Source: Gilvimarinus chinensis DSM 19667 (lineage in GTDB: Bacteria > Pseudomonadota > Gammaproteobacteria > Pseudomonadales > Cellvibrionaceae). Taken from it: a stretch of DNA of 64,000 nucleotides. The stretch lies in NCBI RefSeq assembly GCF_000377745.1, contig NZ_KB898710.1, forward strand, positions 165,059 through 229,058, written 5' to 3'. Each line of letters opens with the position of its first letter. The first letter of the stretch is position 1. The notes beneath the pieces are model-generated. The model saw nothing but the letters and a program-made list of their open reading frames with translations, ran no database searches and was not told the origin of the DNA. Positions 17,044 through 26,465 of the stretch are shown here, piece after piece. The position numbers and the translations under genes were made by a program.

Positions 17044-17700
17044 CTAAGCCAGTGGGGGTGGCCACCCGCCCAATTCTCGCCAGCGATTAACGATCAGACA
17101 AAACAGCTCAGCGGTTTTTTCGGCATCATAAGCTGCTGAGTGAGCCGCGCTGTTGGAAAATTCGATGCCGGCAATCTGGCAGGTTTTGGCCAGTACGGTG
17201 TGGCCGAACGCCAGTCCCGATAGCGTTGCGGTATCAAAGCACGAGAAGGGGTGAAAAGGATTGCGTTTAATCTCGCAGCGCTCGATGGCGGCGTTGACAA
17301 ACCCTAGGTCAAAGTGTGCGTTGTGGCCCACCATGACCGCCCGGGTGCAACCGTTGTTCCGCACTGCGCGGCGAATGCCCTGCAGCAGCTCTGTCATCGC
17401 CATGGGCTCTGGGTCTGCCATGCGTTCGCTGCTTTCTAAATCAATGCCTGTGAAATCCAGTGCAGATTGCTCGATATTGGCGCCGTCAAAGGGCTCGATG
17501 TGAAAGGCCAGTGTCTCGTCAGGGCGCACCAGACCATCGTCATCCATAGTCAGGGTAACGGCGGCCACTTCCAGGAGGGCGTCTCGGGCACTGTTAAAGC
17601 CCCCGGTTTCCACATCCACTACCACAGGAAGAAAGCCGCGAAAGCGCTGCGCCATGGGTGAGGCATTGTCTTTTTCAAACTCGGGGGGCTGGGGCTTCAC
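17044..17700 (-). CDS. rnt: ribonuclease T
   Basis: RNase T trims 3' ends of tRNA and other stable RNAs as a DEDDh exonuclease dimer. The 218 residues carry the first Exo motif VVVDVETGGF, with Asp and Glu, then VGHNAHFDLGFV, KRNPFHPFSCFDTATLSGLAFG and HSAAYDAEKTAELFC with the DEDDh His and Asp. The proposed start is GTG with AAGGA close upstream. A later ATG at 17655 would begin just before RFRGF. It lies nine bases after pyrC on the same strand. The pyrC-rnt pair beside motY is also the Pseudomonas arrangement. Confidence 0.93.
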   Translation of the reverse strand: MKPQPPEFEKDNASPMAQRFRGFLPVVVDVETGGFNSARDALLEVAAVTLTMDDDGLVRPDETLAFHIEPFDGANIEQSALDFTGIDLESSERMADPEPMAMTELLQGIRRAVRNNGCTRAVMVGHNAHFDLGFVNAAIERCEIKRNPFHPFSCFDTATLSGLAFGHTVLAKTCQIAGIEFSNSAAHSAAYDAEKTAELFCLIVNRWRELGGWPPPLA

Positions 17701-17709
17701 AAAAATTCC

Positions 17710-18738
17710 TTAAGCCTTGATTTGCCAGTTGATGGTTTCGCCGGCGCACAGGGGCACAATAGTTTCATTTAAATAGGGCAGGGTTTCTGGTAATTGCCAA
17801 GGGGTATTGGTGAGCGTAATGCTCGAGTCGTTGCGTGGCAAGCCGTAAAAGTCGGCACCGAAATGGCTGGCAAATCCCTCAAGCCTATCCAGCTTGCCAG
17901 CACGATCAAAGGCCTCGGCGTAGAGCTCAATAGCACTGAAAGCGGTGTAGCTGCCAGCACAGCCACAGGCCGCTTCTTTTTTGCTTTTAGCGTGCGGGGC
18001 CGAATCGGTGCCCAGAAAGAATTTGGGGTTACCGCTGGTAGCGGCTTCAATTAACGCCTGTTGATGGGTGTTGCGTTTTAGTATCGGCAGGCAGTAATAG
18101 TGGGGCTTAATGCCGCCCACCAACATGTGATTGCGGTTGTAAAGCAAGTGGTGTGCGGTAATGGTGGCACCGATATTGGCCGGAGCCTGGCGCACAAATT
18201 CGGCGGCATCGGCGGTGGTGATGTGTTCTAACACAATTTTCAATGCGGGAAAGTCATTCACGACCGGTGCGAGCACGGTTTCAAGAAAGACTTTCTCTCG
18301 GTCAAAAATATCAATGGCTGTGTCGGTTACCTCACCGTGAACCAAAAACAGCAGGCCCTCTTGCTGCATGGCTTCGAGCGTGCCGCGAATATTGTTAATG
18401 TTGGTCACGCCAGAGTCAGAGTTGGTGGTCGCGCCTGCTGGGTACAGTTTGCAGGCAACCACGCCCGCGGCTTTAGCGGCGCGAATATCGTCGGCGGTGG
18501 TGTTGTCGGTCAGGTACAGCACCATCAAAGGTTCAAAATTACCCTGGCTGTGCGTCAAAATGCGTTGGCGATAGGCCACTGCCTGTTCAGCATTCAGTAC
18601 GGGCGGCACCAGATTGGGCATAACGATGGAGCGCTGAAACTGCCGTTCGGCGTCAGCGACTGTACGTTTTAATGAATCACCATCGCGAAGGTGAATGTGC
18701 CAATCGTCGGGGCGGGTGAGGGTAATTTCTCGGTTCAT
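17710..18738 (-). CDS. pyrC: dihydroorotase (PyrC type)
   Basis: PyrC closes carbamoyl aspartate to dihydroorotate in pyrimidine synthesis. The protein starts [20 protein letters not shown], with the metal-binding HxH at its start. Later come NLVPPV, CKLYPAG with the carbamylated lysine, LVHGEV, LEHITT and FLGTDSAPH with the catalytic Asp. At about 342 residues it fits the E. coli-type class. I place the start at the ATG at 18738; the frame is open a further ten codons upstream, but those residues do not resemble the family. It is co-directional with rnt. Confidence 0.95.
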   Translation of the reverse strand: MNREITLTRPDDWHIHLRDGDSLKRTVADAERQFQRSIVMPNLVPPVLNAEQAVAYRQRILTHSQGNFEPLMVLYLTDNTTADDIRAAKAAGVVACKLYPAGATTNSDSGVTNINNIRGTLEAMQQEGLLFLVHGEVTDTAIDIFDREKVFLETVLAPVVNDFPALKIVLEHITTADAAEFVRQAPANIGATITAHHLLYNRNHMLVGGIKPHYYCLPILKRNTHQQALIEAATSGNPKFFLGTDSAPHAKSKKEAACGCAGSYTAFSAIELYAEAFDRAGKLDRLEGFASHFGADFYGLPRNDSSITLTNTPWQLPETLPYLNETIVPLCAGETINWQIKA

Positions 18739-18840
18739 GGGGCTTCGCTGTCTGTTAAAGGCTCGCATCCTAGCAAAATTGCCGCTAAAGCGCAGCCGTA
18801 GCTAGCCGATACCCTGTTTGAAATAACCATTGAGGTCGCT

Positions 18841-19758
18841 ATGTTTTCCGCTGCACGTTTATTGGTCGCTGGTTTTGTTGTGCTTAGCAGTGCCCTTTTG
18901 GGGGGACATGCTGGTTGGGCTGCAACTTATTCTGGCCCTATGGAGACCACTCGCTGGAAAAACGACTCCAGTGTGTTTGCGTGTAAGTTGTATCAACAGG
19001 TGCCGCAGTGGGGGCGCGCGGTATTTTTACATCGCGCAGGGGAAGAGCAGCGGTTTTATCTCGCGCAGGTGAATCGGCAGTTAGCCCCCGGTGCTGCGAA
19101 CTGGTATTCGTTAACCCCGTCCTGGCGAGCTTTTGGGCAGCATCAGAGCGTAGCCAGTGCGCAGGTTACTGAATCCACAGAGCCTGTTAGCCATAATTGG
19201 CGAGAGTCGCAATTATTGTTAGAGCAGTTGCGAGAGGGTAATCAACTGTTGCTGCGCGGGCAGGCCTGGGCTGCACGTGGTGAGCATGACTTTGCCGATA
19301 TTGTCATTGAGCCGTTGGGTTTTCGGGGGGCACTGGATGATTTTCAGCGGTGCCTTGGTTCTTTGCTGCCGGTTAATTATGATCAAATTCATCGCAGCAC
19401 CGTGCACTTTGCTGGCGCTTCGGATGAATTTAATGACGACGAGCGCGAGCTGTTGGATAACCTGACACGCTATGTTCTATCAGACCCTTACGTAACGGGC
19501 ATTGTGGTGGATGGCCACACCGATGGCTCGGGACTTCGTGCCGATAATTTAGAGTTGTCTCAGCGTCGGGCGGAGTTTGTTGCCAACTATCTACAGGAGC
19601 GGGGTATTTCGGCGGATATGCTGCAAGTGCGCTGGCACGGCGAACGCTACCCTATAGCGTCAAATCGTACTGTAGCGGGTCGGGCTGAAAATCGTCGAGT
19701 AACGATTAGGGTGGATCGTTTCGAGCCACCAGAGGAAACTCTGGCCCAGTCGCGCTAG
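18841..19758 (+). CDS. motY: sodium-type flagellar motor protein MotY
   Basis: MotY forms the T ring of the polar flagellar motor and helps anchor PomAB/MotAB stators. The 305-residue protein has a signal peptide (about 1-27, ending GWAA), an N-terminal MotY domain starting ATYSGPMETTRWKNDSSVFAC, and a C-terminal OmpA-like peptidoglycan-binding domain (about 180-295) with VDGHTDGSGLRADNLELSQRRA. GAGG precedes the ATG. The neighbour order rnt-pyrC-motY agrees with Pseudomonas. The gene implies a polar flagellum in this organism. Confidence 0.9.
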   Translation: MFSAARLLVAGFVVLSSALLGGHAGWAATYSGPMETTRWKNDSSVFACKLYQQVPQWGRAVFLHRAGEEQRFYLAQVNRQLAPGAANWYSLTPSWRAFGQHQSVASAQVTESTEPVSHNWRESQLLLEQLREGNQLLLRGQAWAARGEHDFADIVIEPLGFRGALDDFQRCLGSLLPVNYDQIHRSTVHFAGASDEFNDDERELLDNLTRYVLSDPYVTGIVVDGHTDGSGLRADNLELSQRRAEFVANYLQERGISADMLQVRWHGERYPIASNRTVAGRAENRRVTIRVDRFEPPEETLAQSR

Positions 19759-19824
19759 TTGGTGGCGCGACACTTCACCGAGAGTGCTGGCGCCGTTAAA
19801 TTTTTGTAATGGGTCGCCTGGTTC

Positions 19825-19852
19825 GGAATTTTTGCAGTCAGTTTGTGTCCAA
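19825..19852 (+). promoter_or_regulatory. sigma-E-like promoter candidate for mucD
   Basis: GGAATTT (19825-19831) and GTCCAA (19847-19852) are separated by 15 bases. This resembles the RpoE/AlgU consensus GGAACTT-N15-GTCTAA with one mismatch in each box. It lies about 100 bases upstream of mucD, a known target of this sigma factor in relatives. Confidence 0.45.
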
Positions 19853-19950
19853 GTCGCCGCTTTTATACAGCCCTGATTCCAGTCAGGCGCGTGTAACTCA
19901 GGCCCTGTTGAGGGTGTGTTTGGTACTTACGATACAGAGGTATTCACTGC

Positions 19951-21348
19951 ATGCAGCAAAAAGTGTTCATCATCAAACTGTTGTTGGTAACTTGCTTGCT
20001 TTTTACCGGTTTAATGGCGCGCGCGGCGGCACTGCCGGAATTTACGGATTTAATTGAAAAGAGCGCGCCGGCGGTGGTAAAGATCACTACCAGCAAAACC
20101 ATAACCACTCAGGGGTCGCCATTTGGTCAGTCCCCGTTTGATCAGCACGAATTACCTCCGTGGTTTCCTCAGCCCTCCCCCCAAGAGCGACATTCCGGCT
20201 CCATGGGGTCTGGTTTTCTAATTAGCACCGATGGCTACATAGTCACCAATAATCACGTGATTGATGGTGCGGATGAGGTAAATGTACGTTTGCACGACAA
20301 ACGAGAATTTGTAGCTGAAATCGTCGGTGCAGACCCTCTTTCAGATTTGGCGTTGTTGAAAATTGACGCTGATGATTTGCCAAAGCTTAATTTCGCCAAG
20401 GCGGATACGCTAAAAGTCGGCCAGTGGGTGGTGGCCATAGGCTCGCCTTTTGGGCTTGATTACTCGGCCAGTGCCGGTATTGTCAGTGCAAAGGGACGCT
20501 CTATTGGTGCCAACCAAAGCCAGTATGTGCCATTTATTCAGACCGATGTTGCGATAAATCCGGGTAACTCGGGCGGGCCTCTGTTCAATATGGACGGTGA
20601 GGTTGTGGGCATTAACTCGCAAATTTACAGCCGCTCCGGTGGTTCGAACGGTTTGTCCTTTTCTATCCCCTCCGATGTGGCGGAGGAGGTGGTGGCTCAG
20701 CTCAAGGATGGCGGTCGGGTTGAGCGCGGATGGTTAGGTGTCATGATTACAGATGTTAATCGAGATCTTGCTATTTCTTTTGGGTTGGACAAGCCTGTAG
20801 GCGCTTTGGTAAACGATGTAGAGCCGGACAGTCCCGCCGAAAAAGGTGGGTTAAAACCCAGTGACATTATCATCGCCTTTGATGGCGAAGAAGTGCTGGA
20901 TTCGGGCATGCTGCCGCAGCTGGTGGGTCGCGTCGCACCAGGCACAGAGGTGGACGTAACCGTTATGCGTAACGGTAACAAAGAGACACTTGAAGTAACC
21001 TTGGGAGAGCGTGAGGTGAAAGGCGGTGTAGCGGATGCGGCGGGAAGTAAAAAAGGCGGCAGCCTTGATCGCTTGGGGCTGAAGCTGGATGAAATCGATC
21101 AGCGTTACCGTGAACGTTGGAAGCTGGATGGCGGTGTGTTAGTGCGTCAAGTAGAGCCCAACTCGCCAGCGGCGGATACAGGTTTGCGCCCCGGCGATGT
21201 GATTGTTCAGCTGGGCTACGATGAAGTGAATACTTTGGATGACTACGAGGCGTTGGCGGCGAGCCTACCAGCGGACAAATTGTTACCAATACGTTTCTAT
21301 CGTCGCGGTCAACCCATGATTCGTACCATTCGTATCGAGAATGAATAA
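19951..21348 (+). CDS. mucD: periplasmic serine protease/chaperone, DegP family
   Basis: A 465-residue HtrA/DegP protein. It has a signal peptide (about 1-27), a trypsin-like domain with the triad His102 (TNNHVIDGA), Asp132 (PLSDLALLKI) and Ser207 (NPGNSGGPLFN), and two PDZ domains (about 265-345 and 365-460; GWLGVMITDV, GALVNDVEPDSPAEKGGLKPSD, then VRQVEPNSPAADTGLRPGD). It degrades or refolds damaged envelope proteins. In Pseudomonas mucD ends the algU operon; here it is a separate gene three kilobases upstream of rpoE. AGAGG precedes the ATG. A sigma-E-like promoter fits regulation by the nearby sigma factor. Confidence 0.94.
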   Translation: MQQKVFIIKLLLVTCLLFTGLMARAAALPEFTDLIEKSAPAVVKITTSKTITTQGSPFGQSPFDQHELPPWFPQPSPQERHSGSMGSGFLISTDGYIVTNNHVIDGADEVNVRLHDKREFVAEIVGADPLSDLALLKIDADDLPKLNFAKADTLKVGQWVVAIGSPFGLDYSASAGIVSAKGRSIGANQSQYVPFIQTDVAINPGNSGGPLFNMDGEVVGINSQIYSRSGGSNGLSFSIPSDVAEEVVAQLKDGGRVERGWLGVMITDVNRDLAISFGLDKPVGALVNDVEPDSPAEKGGLKPSDIIIAFDGEEVLDSGMLPQLVGRVAPGTEVDVTVMRNGNKETLEVTLGEREVKGGVADAAGSKKGGSLDRLGLKLDEIDQRYRERWKLDGGVLVRQVEPNSPAADTGLRPGDVIVQLGYDEVNTLDDYEALAASLPADKLLPIRFYRRGQPMIRTIRIENE

Positions 21349-21432
21349 GTATTCGGGGTGGCGTGCGCGCGCGTCGCCTCATCTATATCTTATCTGTATA
21401 CTGGCGCCATCTTTATATGGCTGGAGTATGTA

Positions 21433-21684
21433 GTGGAAAGAAATCGACTGTTTTGGGGTAGCCGCCGCGGCATGCTTGAGCTCGACTTAGTGCTGCTGCC
21501 GTTTTTGGATAATGTCTACCCCGGGTTAGAGCAGGCCGACAAGGAGCGTTACTGGAAGCTGCTTGAGTGTGAGGATCAGGATATGTTTGCGTGGTTTTTA
21601 CATCGTCAGGACCCGGAAGACCCTGAATTACAAAGGATTGTGAAAATTGTCCGCGATAATACCGGAATGCCGAGACAAAGCTGA
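21433..21684 (+). CDS. sdhE: FAD assembly factor SdhE
   Basis: SdhE (YgfY) promotes covalent flavinylation of succinate dehydrogenase and fumarate reductase. The family motif [22 protein letters not shown] is clear, with the RGxxE core whose Arg-Gly contacts the flavoprotein. I set the start at GTG 21433 because GGAG lies six bases upstream and the product (83 residues) begins immediately before the motif. The longer frame from 21358 would add residues unlike the family. ygfX overlaps the end, and nadB, which encodes an SdhA homologue, is convergent. Confidence 0.88.
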   Translation: MERNRLFWGSRRGMLELDLVLLPFLDNVYPGLEQADKERYWKLLECEDQDMFAWFLHRQDPEDPELQRIVKIVRDNTGMPRQS

Positions 21685-22129
21685 CAGCCCTCTGCCCCGG
21701 CATTTTCACGGTCGGGTCTATTTGGATGCTGATATTCTTCCCTCGGCCCATCTGCGTGTTGTTTCTATTGTCGTCATTGTCAGTGCTTTTCTGTTGACGC
21801 TTTTGGCTTTTTACCCTCTGTTGCCAGACTCCTGGCTTGTATTGTTGAGCGTGTCGTTTACAGAAGCTGCTTGTGGAGTGTGGTGTTTGCGAGCAACACC
21901 TATGAGACGATTGCGGCTGGATCACACGGGGTGGTCTCTCGCAGAGGCAGCAGGTCCGCTACTGCCGGTTGCAATTGAGAGCGAAGTGAAGCTTTGGGGG
22001 TGGTGCGCGATAGTTGGTTTTCGTTATCGCGGTGGCCGTCGGGTGCGGCTGGTGATATTACCCGATTCCATGGCTCCTACCGAATACCAGCGTTTAAGGG
22101 TGTGGCTCGTCACTCAAGCCGGCCCTTAA
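21647..22129 (+). CDS. ygfX: YgfX-family inner-membrane protein
   Basis: A protein of about 160 residues with two adjacent membrane helices (about 38-58 and 61-80) and a C-terminal cytoplasmic part rich in strands ([32 protein letters not shown]). This is the layout of YgfX, usually encoded directly after sdhE. E. coli YgfX (CptA) was proposed as a toxin that disturbs FtsZ/MreB, but its natural role is unsettled. The only suitable start is TTG 21647, overlapping sdhE by 38 bases; a start a few codons later is possible. The stop overlaps the end of convergent nadB by four bases. Confidence 0.75.
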   Translation: MSAIIPECRDKADSPLPRHFHGRVYLDADILPSAHLRVVSIVVIVSAFLLTLLAFYPLLPDSWLVLLSVSFTEAACGVWCLRATPMRRLRLDHTGWSLAEAAGPLLPVAIESEVKLWGWCAIVGFRYRGGRRVRLVILPDSMAPTEYQRLRVWLVTQAGP

Positions 22130-23745
22130 GCGCTGACGATAATATCTTGAGCGGCAAAGTTGGTGGGCACCAAAATGGTATCTCGGGCTATAGCGCTCAT
22201 ATCCGGGTGGTCCAATGAATAGTGCAGCCCCCGACTTTCTTTGCGCTCCATGGCTGAGCGGATAATAAGTTCTGCCACGGTGGCCAAATTACGCAGTTCG
22301 ATTAAATCCCCACTGACTTTATAGTTGCTGTAGTACTCGGCAATTTCTTTTTGCAGCAATTTGATGCGATGCGTAGCGCGTTCAAGACGTTTATGCGTGC
22401 GTACAATGCCGACGTAATCCCACATAAAGCGGCGCAGCTCATCCCAGTTGTGCGAAATAACAACATCCTCATCGGAGTTGGTGACTCGGGACTCATCCCA
22501 GTTAGGAGACACTTGTGGTGCAGGTACGTTTGCCAGTCTGGATGCTATATGTTCGGCGGCCGATTGAGCATACACAATACATTCAAGCAACGAGTTGGAG
22601 GCCATACGGTTAGCGCCGTGCAGACCGGTGAAGGAGGTCTCACCAATCGCGTATAGGTTTTCTAAATCTGTTTGGCCATTGTTGTCTACAACGATACCGC
22701 CGCAGGTGTAGTGTGCAGCCGGTACCACAGGAATGGGGTCGCGTGTGATATCGATGCCAAACTCTAAGCAGCGGGCTTTTACAGTCGGGAAGTGTTCAGT
22801 GATAAATTCAGGTGATTTGTGGGATATATCCAAATAAACACAGTCACACCCGAGGCGCTTGATTTCGTGGTCGATAGCTCGGGCTACAATGTCGCGTGGC
22901 GCCAATTCGGCACGCTCATCAAATTTGGGCATAAACCTTGTGCCGTCGGGTAAGCGTAAATACGCCCCTTCGCCGCGCAGAGCTTCGGTCATCAAAAAGC
23001 TTTTGGCCTTGGGGTGGTAAAGGCATGTAGGATGAAATTGGTTGAACTCCATATTGGCCACCCGACAGCCTGCGCGCCAGGCCATGGCAATACCGTCACC
23101 AGAGGCGCTGTCGGGGTTGCTCGTATACAGGTAAACCTTGCTGGCACCACCGGTAGCCAAAACAACGGTTTTGGCCTGAAAAACATGCACATGGTCATCG
23201 GCGCGGTTCAGAGCGTAGGCACCGGTGCAGCGTAGTTTGCGTGAGCCTGCGTCTGCTTGGGTTATCAAATTCAGAGCAACATGATGTTCAAAAATTTCGA
23301 TAGAAGGATGATGTTGAACTTGCTCAATTAAGGTGCTGTGGACCGCTTTGCCGGTGGCGTCGGCGCTGTGAATGATGCGTCTGTGACTGTGTCCGCCCTC
23401 TTGCGTCAGATGATAGTCGTCGGAATTTTGTTCTCGGGTAAAATCTACTCCCTGATGAATCAGCCACTTTATAGCAGATTTGGAGCGTTCAACCGTAAAG
23501 CGCACGGCATCCTCATGGCACAGGCCGGAGCCGGCCACTAAGGTATCAGCAACGTGAGCCTCAATGGAGTCTTCGTCGTCCAATACGGCGGCAATGCCTC
23601 CCTGGGCAAACCAAGTGGAGCCGGTGTTTACGGCGCTTTTGCTAAGTACGGCCACTTTCGCGGATTTGGCCAGGCTGAGTGCCAGGGTGAGCCCTGCGGC
23701 ACCCGAGCCGATGATGAGTACATCGTGATCAAAATGTCGATTCAT
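22126..23745 (-). CDS. nadB: L-aspartate oxidase
   Basis: NadB oxidises L-aspartate to iminoaspartate, the first step of NAD synthesis. The 539-residue protein begins with the FAD dinucleotide fold [18 protein letters not shown]. It carries [60 protein letters not shown], the active-site region [19 protein letters not shown] and [21 protein letters not shown]. Length and motifs are typical. It sits between ygfX and rpoE, as in many gammaproteobacteria, transcribed away from rpoE. Confidence 0.96.
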   Translation of the reverse strand: MNRHFDHDVLIIGSGAAGLTLALSLAKSAKVAVLSKSAVNTGSTWFAQGGIAAVLDDEDSIEAHVADTLVAGSGLCHEDAVRFTVERSKSAIKWLIHQGVDFTREQNSDDYHLTQEGGHSHRRIIHSADATGKAVHSTLIEQVQHHPSIEIFEHHVALNLITQADAGSRKLRCTGAYALNRADDHVHVFQAKTVVLATGGASKVYLYTSNPDSASGDGIAMAWRAGCRVANMEFNQFHPTCLYHPKAKSFLMTEALRGEGAYLRLPDGTRFMPKFDERAELAPRDIVARAIDHEIKRLGCDCVYLDISHKSPEFITEHFPTVKARCLEFGIDITRDPIPVVPAAHYTCGGIVVDNNGQTDLENLYAIGETSFTGLHGANRMASNSLLECIVYAQSAAEHIASRLANVPAPQVSPNWDESRVTNSDEDVVISHNWDELRRFMWDYVGIVRTHKRLERATHRIKLLQKEIAEYYSNYKVSGDLIELRNLATVAELIIRSAMERKESRGLHYSLDHPDMSAIARDTILVPTNFAAQDIIVSA

Positions 23746-23857
23746 AGAGCGTGTTCACAGTTTGTCAGGGGCGGAGTATAGCAAGAGCCGGTGAGTAAAT
23801 AAGAGTCTTTTACGCTGCTGCACGGGCTGCGGGATCATAAAAGCGTATAATTAGCTT

Positions 23858-23885
23858 GGAACTTCTCATAGAAGATATTGGTCTA
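23858..23885 (+). promoter_or_regulatory. sigma-E-type autopromoter of rpoE
   Basis: GGAACTT (23858-23864) is followed after 17 bases by TCTA (23882-23885). This matches the AlgU/RpoE pattern GAACTT-N16/17-TCTGA with one mismatch. It lies about 130 bases upstream of the rpoE start codon, and autoregulation is the rule for this family. Confidence 0.7.
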
Positions 23886-24017
23886 TGGGGCCATTGCAAG
23901 TGGCGCTAGAAGCCCCGATGTTACGCGTTTGAAGACAAAAAGGTTACCGTCTGTATGGATTGCAGGCGTAGAAATTAGAGTATCACCCGAATATGCCGGG
24001 TGTTTTGGGGGTAGTGA

Positions 24018-24611
24018 ATGACAGCGCAACCGGCGCCAGACACCGATCAACAACTGGTCGAGAGAGTTCAAAAGGGTGATAAGCGCGCCTTCGATTTGTT
24101 GGTTATTAAATACCAGCACAAAATTTACTCCATTATTGGCCGTTACGTGCGAGATCAGGCGGAAGTACAGGATGTTGCACAGGAGGCATTTATAAAAGCG
24201 TATCGCGCGCTGGCTAAATTTCGTGGCGAGAGTGCGTTTTATACCTGGTTGTATCGTATTGCGATTAACACGGCGAAAAACCACTTGGTTTCGCGCTCGC
24301 GCCGTCCACCGGCTTCAGATGTCGAGGTGGATGAAGCTGAGTTTTACTCGGGTTCTGATTTGCTGAAAGATACTGAGACCCCGGAAAGTAATTTGCTGTG
24401 TGCCGAAATTCAACAGGCAGTGGATGGGGCCATTCGTGATTTGCCCGAAGACTTGCGCTCAGCGGTCACTTTACGTGAGATGGAGGGGCTGAGCTACGAG
24501 GATATTGCAGCCATTATGGATTGCCCGGTAGGAACGGTACGGTCACGTATTTTTCGCGCACGAGAGGCGATTGATAAAACGATTCAGCCATTACTTTCTA
24601 GTAGCGAATAA
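24018..24611 (+). CDS. rpoE: ECF sigma factor, RpoE/AlgU type
   Basis: A 197-residue envelope-stress sigma factor. Region 2 is seen at about 20-95 (LVIKYQHKIYSIIGRYVRDQ, DVAQEAFIKAYRALAKFRGES, FYTWLYRIAINTAKNHL) and region 4 at about 135-190 (LPEDLRSAVTLREMEGLSYEDIAAIM, PVGTVRSRIFRAREAID). It directs transcription of periplasmic folding and outer-membrane maintenance genes when RseA is cleaved. It is followed by rseA, rseB and rseC in that order, as in Pseudomonas algU-mucABC. The 177 bases before rseA contain a second sigma-E-like site. Confidence 0.96.
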   Translation: MTAQPAPDTDQQLVERVQKGDKRAFDLLVIKYQHKIYSIIGRYVRDQAEVQDVAQEAFIKAYRALAKFRGESAFYTWLYRIAINTAKNHLVSRSRRPPASDVEVDEAEFYSGSDLLKDTETPESNLLCAEIQQAVDGAIRDLPEDLRSAVTLREMEGLSYEDIAAIMDCPVGTVRSRIFRAREAIDKTIQPLLSSSE

Positions 24612-24628
24612 AAAGCTGAACATTAGCT

Positions 24629-24655
24629 GAACCTTTATAGACAGGGAGTGTCTGA
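24629..24655 (+). promoter_or_regulatory. second sigma-E-like promoter candidate, upstream of rseA
   Basis: GAACCT (24629-24634) and TCTGA (24651-24655) are separated by 16 bases. The -10 box is exact and the -35 box has one mismatch to GAACTT. It lies between rpoE and rseA, 134 bases before the rseA start, and would raise anti-sigma production when the sigma factor is active. Confidence 0.45.
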
Positions 24656-24788
24656 TCGGAACAGCGGGTGTAAATCTTTGTAATTCTGGCTCTGCTGCGC
24701 TATGTTAGCGAACGTTAAATTGCGCCACAATGCTAGATTCACCAGACCATGAAAGCGCTAGGCGCTATATGTAAAGGTAACGACGAGC

Positions 24789-25445
24789 ATGACAGATAAG
24801 TTCGAGGAACAATTGGCCGAATCCCTATCGGCTGCGGTCGATAGCGAAGCTTCTGAGCTGGAGTTAGCTCGTATCCTCAAAGCCTCGGCGGACAGTAATC
24901 AAGCGAGACTTAAGTGGTCTCGTTATCAGGTTATCAGTGCCTCGGTGCGCCGCGACATGCCAGAACAAATGGCCCCCAGCGGTTTTGCGAGTCGTATCAG
25001 TGAAGCATTGGAGGACGAGCCAGTTTACAGTGCTCCGCGTCAATCACGTTGGCTAGTGGGCTTGGGCCGTGTTGCTGTGGCGGCGTCTGTCGCCGGTGCG
25101 GTTATTGTCGGGGCTCAATTTTATCAGCAGGATCCCACCGGCAATGCGGCTGGCATGGTCGCTGAGTCTGGTGCAAGTGCTCCAGCGCCTGCAGATGTGT
25201 CTCTGCCAGCTGGCTTCAATGCGCCGGCTCTGTCTGCCAGGCCAGTCAGTGTGCAGTCGGGTTATCAGACCATTCCACGGCGTCAGGTGGTGGTGGAGCC
25301 ACGCCGCGCCGATGTTCAAGTGTCTAACGAAAAGGTTCGGATTTATCTGCAGCAGTTGTTGGAGCAACACACAGACCATGCTGCGGTTAACAGTGCCAGT
25401 GGTGTCGTGCCACACGCGCGCGTTCCTCTAATTGAAGAAGAGTAA
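24789..25445 (+). CDS. rseA: anti-sigma-E factor, RseA/MucA family
   Basis: The 218-residue protein has an N-terminal cytoplasmic sigma-binding domain (about 1-80; the acidic helix ESLSAAVDSEASELELARIL is typical), a single membrane segment (about 88-110) and a periplasmic tail. The tail carries a Pro/Ala-rich linker and a conserved C-terminal patch (about 175-205, VRIYLQQLLEQHTDHA) like that of MucA. It holds RpoE at the membrane until DegS/RseP-type proteolysis releases it. It lies after rpoE and two codons before rseB, and is probably also expressed from its own promoter. Confidence 0.9.
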   Translation: MTDKFEEQLAESLSAAVDSEASELELARILKASADSNQARLKWSRYQVISASVRRDMPEQMAPSGFASRISEALEDEPVYSAPRQSRWLVGLGRVAVAASVAGAVIVGAQFYQQDPTGNAAGMVAESGASAPAPADVSLPAGFNAPALSARPVSVQSGYQTIPRRQVVVEPRRADVQVSNEKVRIYLQQLLEQHTDHAAVNSASGVVPHARVPLIEEE

Positions 25446-25448
25446 ATC

Positions 25449-26447
25449 ATGAGTCGGCTTGCCGGCGCCTTGTTGCTGACGTTATTGCCGTTCAGTGTTG
25501 TACAGGCGCAACCCCTCCCAGACGAGACTATACCTGTCTCGTCTGCCAGTTCTTCGGCCCTTTCTGAAGATTCCGCCATTCGCTCGGTAAGCGAACTGCT
25601 GGCAAAAGTGACCCAGCAGCAGCGCCAGCTCAATTATCAAGGCATTTTTACCCACCAAGACAGCAACGGCAGCGACAGCTTTCGGCTGCAGCATTGGGTG
25701 GAAGATGGAATTGAATACCAGAGGGTTTATTATTTGCAGGGCCCGGAGCGAGAGGCGGTTATTAACAAGCCGCTAGGTTGTCAGGGAGCTGCAGAGCAAC
25801 TGTTATTGAATCGCGCGGCCGGGTTACAGGCGCAGCATTCACAACTCGAGAAACTTTATAACTTTCGCCTACTGGGTGTGGATCGCATCGCCGGGCGAGA
25901 GGCGACGATACTACATATCGTACCCCGAGACCCTTTCCGCTTTGGCTATGTATTCAGTATAGATCGCGCTACAGGCCTGGTGACAAAGTCGATTCTACTG
26001 GATGAAAATCAACGTCCGGTCGAGCAGTTTCAATTCGTCGAGTTGGAAACCGAAATACCCGTAGAATCCTTTGCCAGCTCTACCGCCCCTAAGGTCTCGC
26101 ATCAGGTGCGCGCCGAGGACATGACCGATTGTGGTGTCGCTGCCAAGGCCGAACCTGCTGTATGGCAGTTAGGTTGGGTTCCTGAGGGTTTTGCCTTTGC
26201 CGGTGAGCGTCAGGTGCGCGATAACATTCAGATGCTGATGTATACTGACGGCTTATCAACGTTTTCGGTGTTTCTTGATCCTGCGGCGCAAGATGTCGCT
26301 ATCGAAGCACGTGCCAGGCGCGGCGCTACCAATTTTTATCTTGGTGGTGTGACTCGGGGGCAGCAGCTGTATCAGCTGACTGTGGTTGGCGAGGTGCCCG
26401 CCAGTGTGGCAGAGCGAATCGGGCAAGGGTTACAACCCAAATCTTAA
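25449..26447 (+). CDS. rseB: sigma-E regulator RseB/MucB
   Basis: A 332-residue periplasmic protein with a signal peptide (about 1-20, ending VQAQ). The N-terminal lipoprotein-carrier-like domain (LNYQGIFTHQDSNGSDSFRLQHWVEDGIEYQRVYYLQGPER shortened here to its landmarks) and the C-terminal MucB domain (WQLGWVPEGF) are both present. It binds the periplasmic part of RseA and shields it from DegS; outer-membrane lipid or LPS signals release it. It begins three bases after the rseA stop and is followed by rseC after 18 bases. Confidence 0.93.
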   Translation: MSRLAGALLLTLLPFSVVQAQPLPDETIPVSSASSSALSEDSAIRSVSELLAKVTQQQRQLNYQGIFTHQDSNGSDSFRLQHWVEDGIEYQRVYYLQGPEREAVINKPLGCQGAAEQLLLNRAAGLQAQHSQLEKLYNFRLLGVDRIAGREATILHIVPRDPFRFGYVFSIDRATGLVTKSILLDENQRPVEQFQFVELETEIPVESFASSTAPKVSHQVRAEDMTDCGVAAKAEPAVWQLGWVPEGFAFAGERQVRDNIQMLMYTDGLSTFSVFLDPAAQDVAIEARARRGATNFYLGGVTRGQQLYQLTVVGEVPASVAERIGQGLQPKS

Positions 26448-26465
26448 GGCGTATCGAGTTATCCA

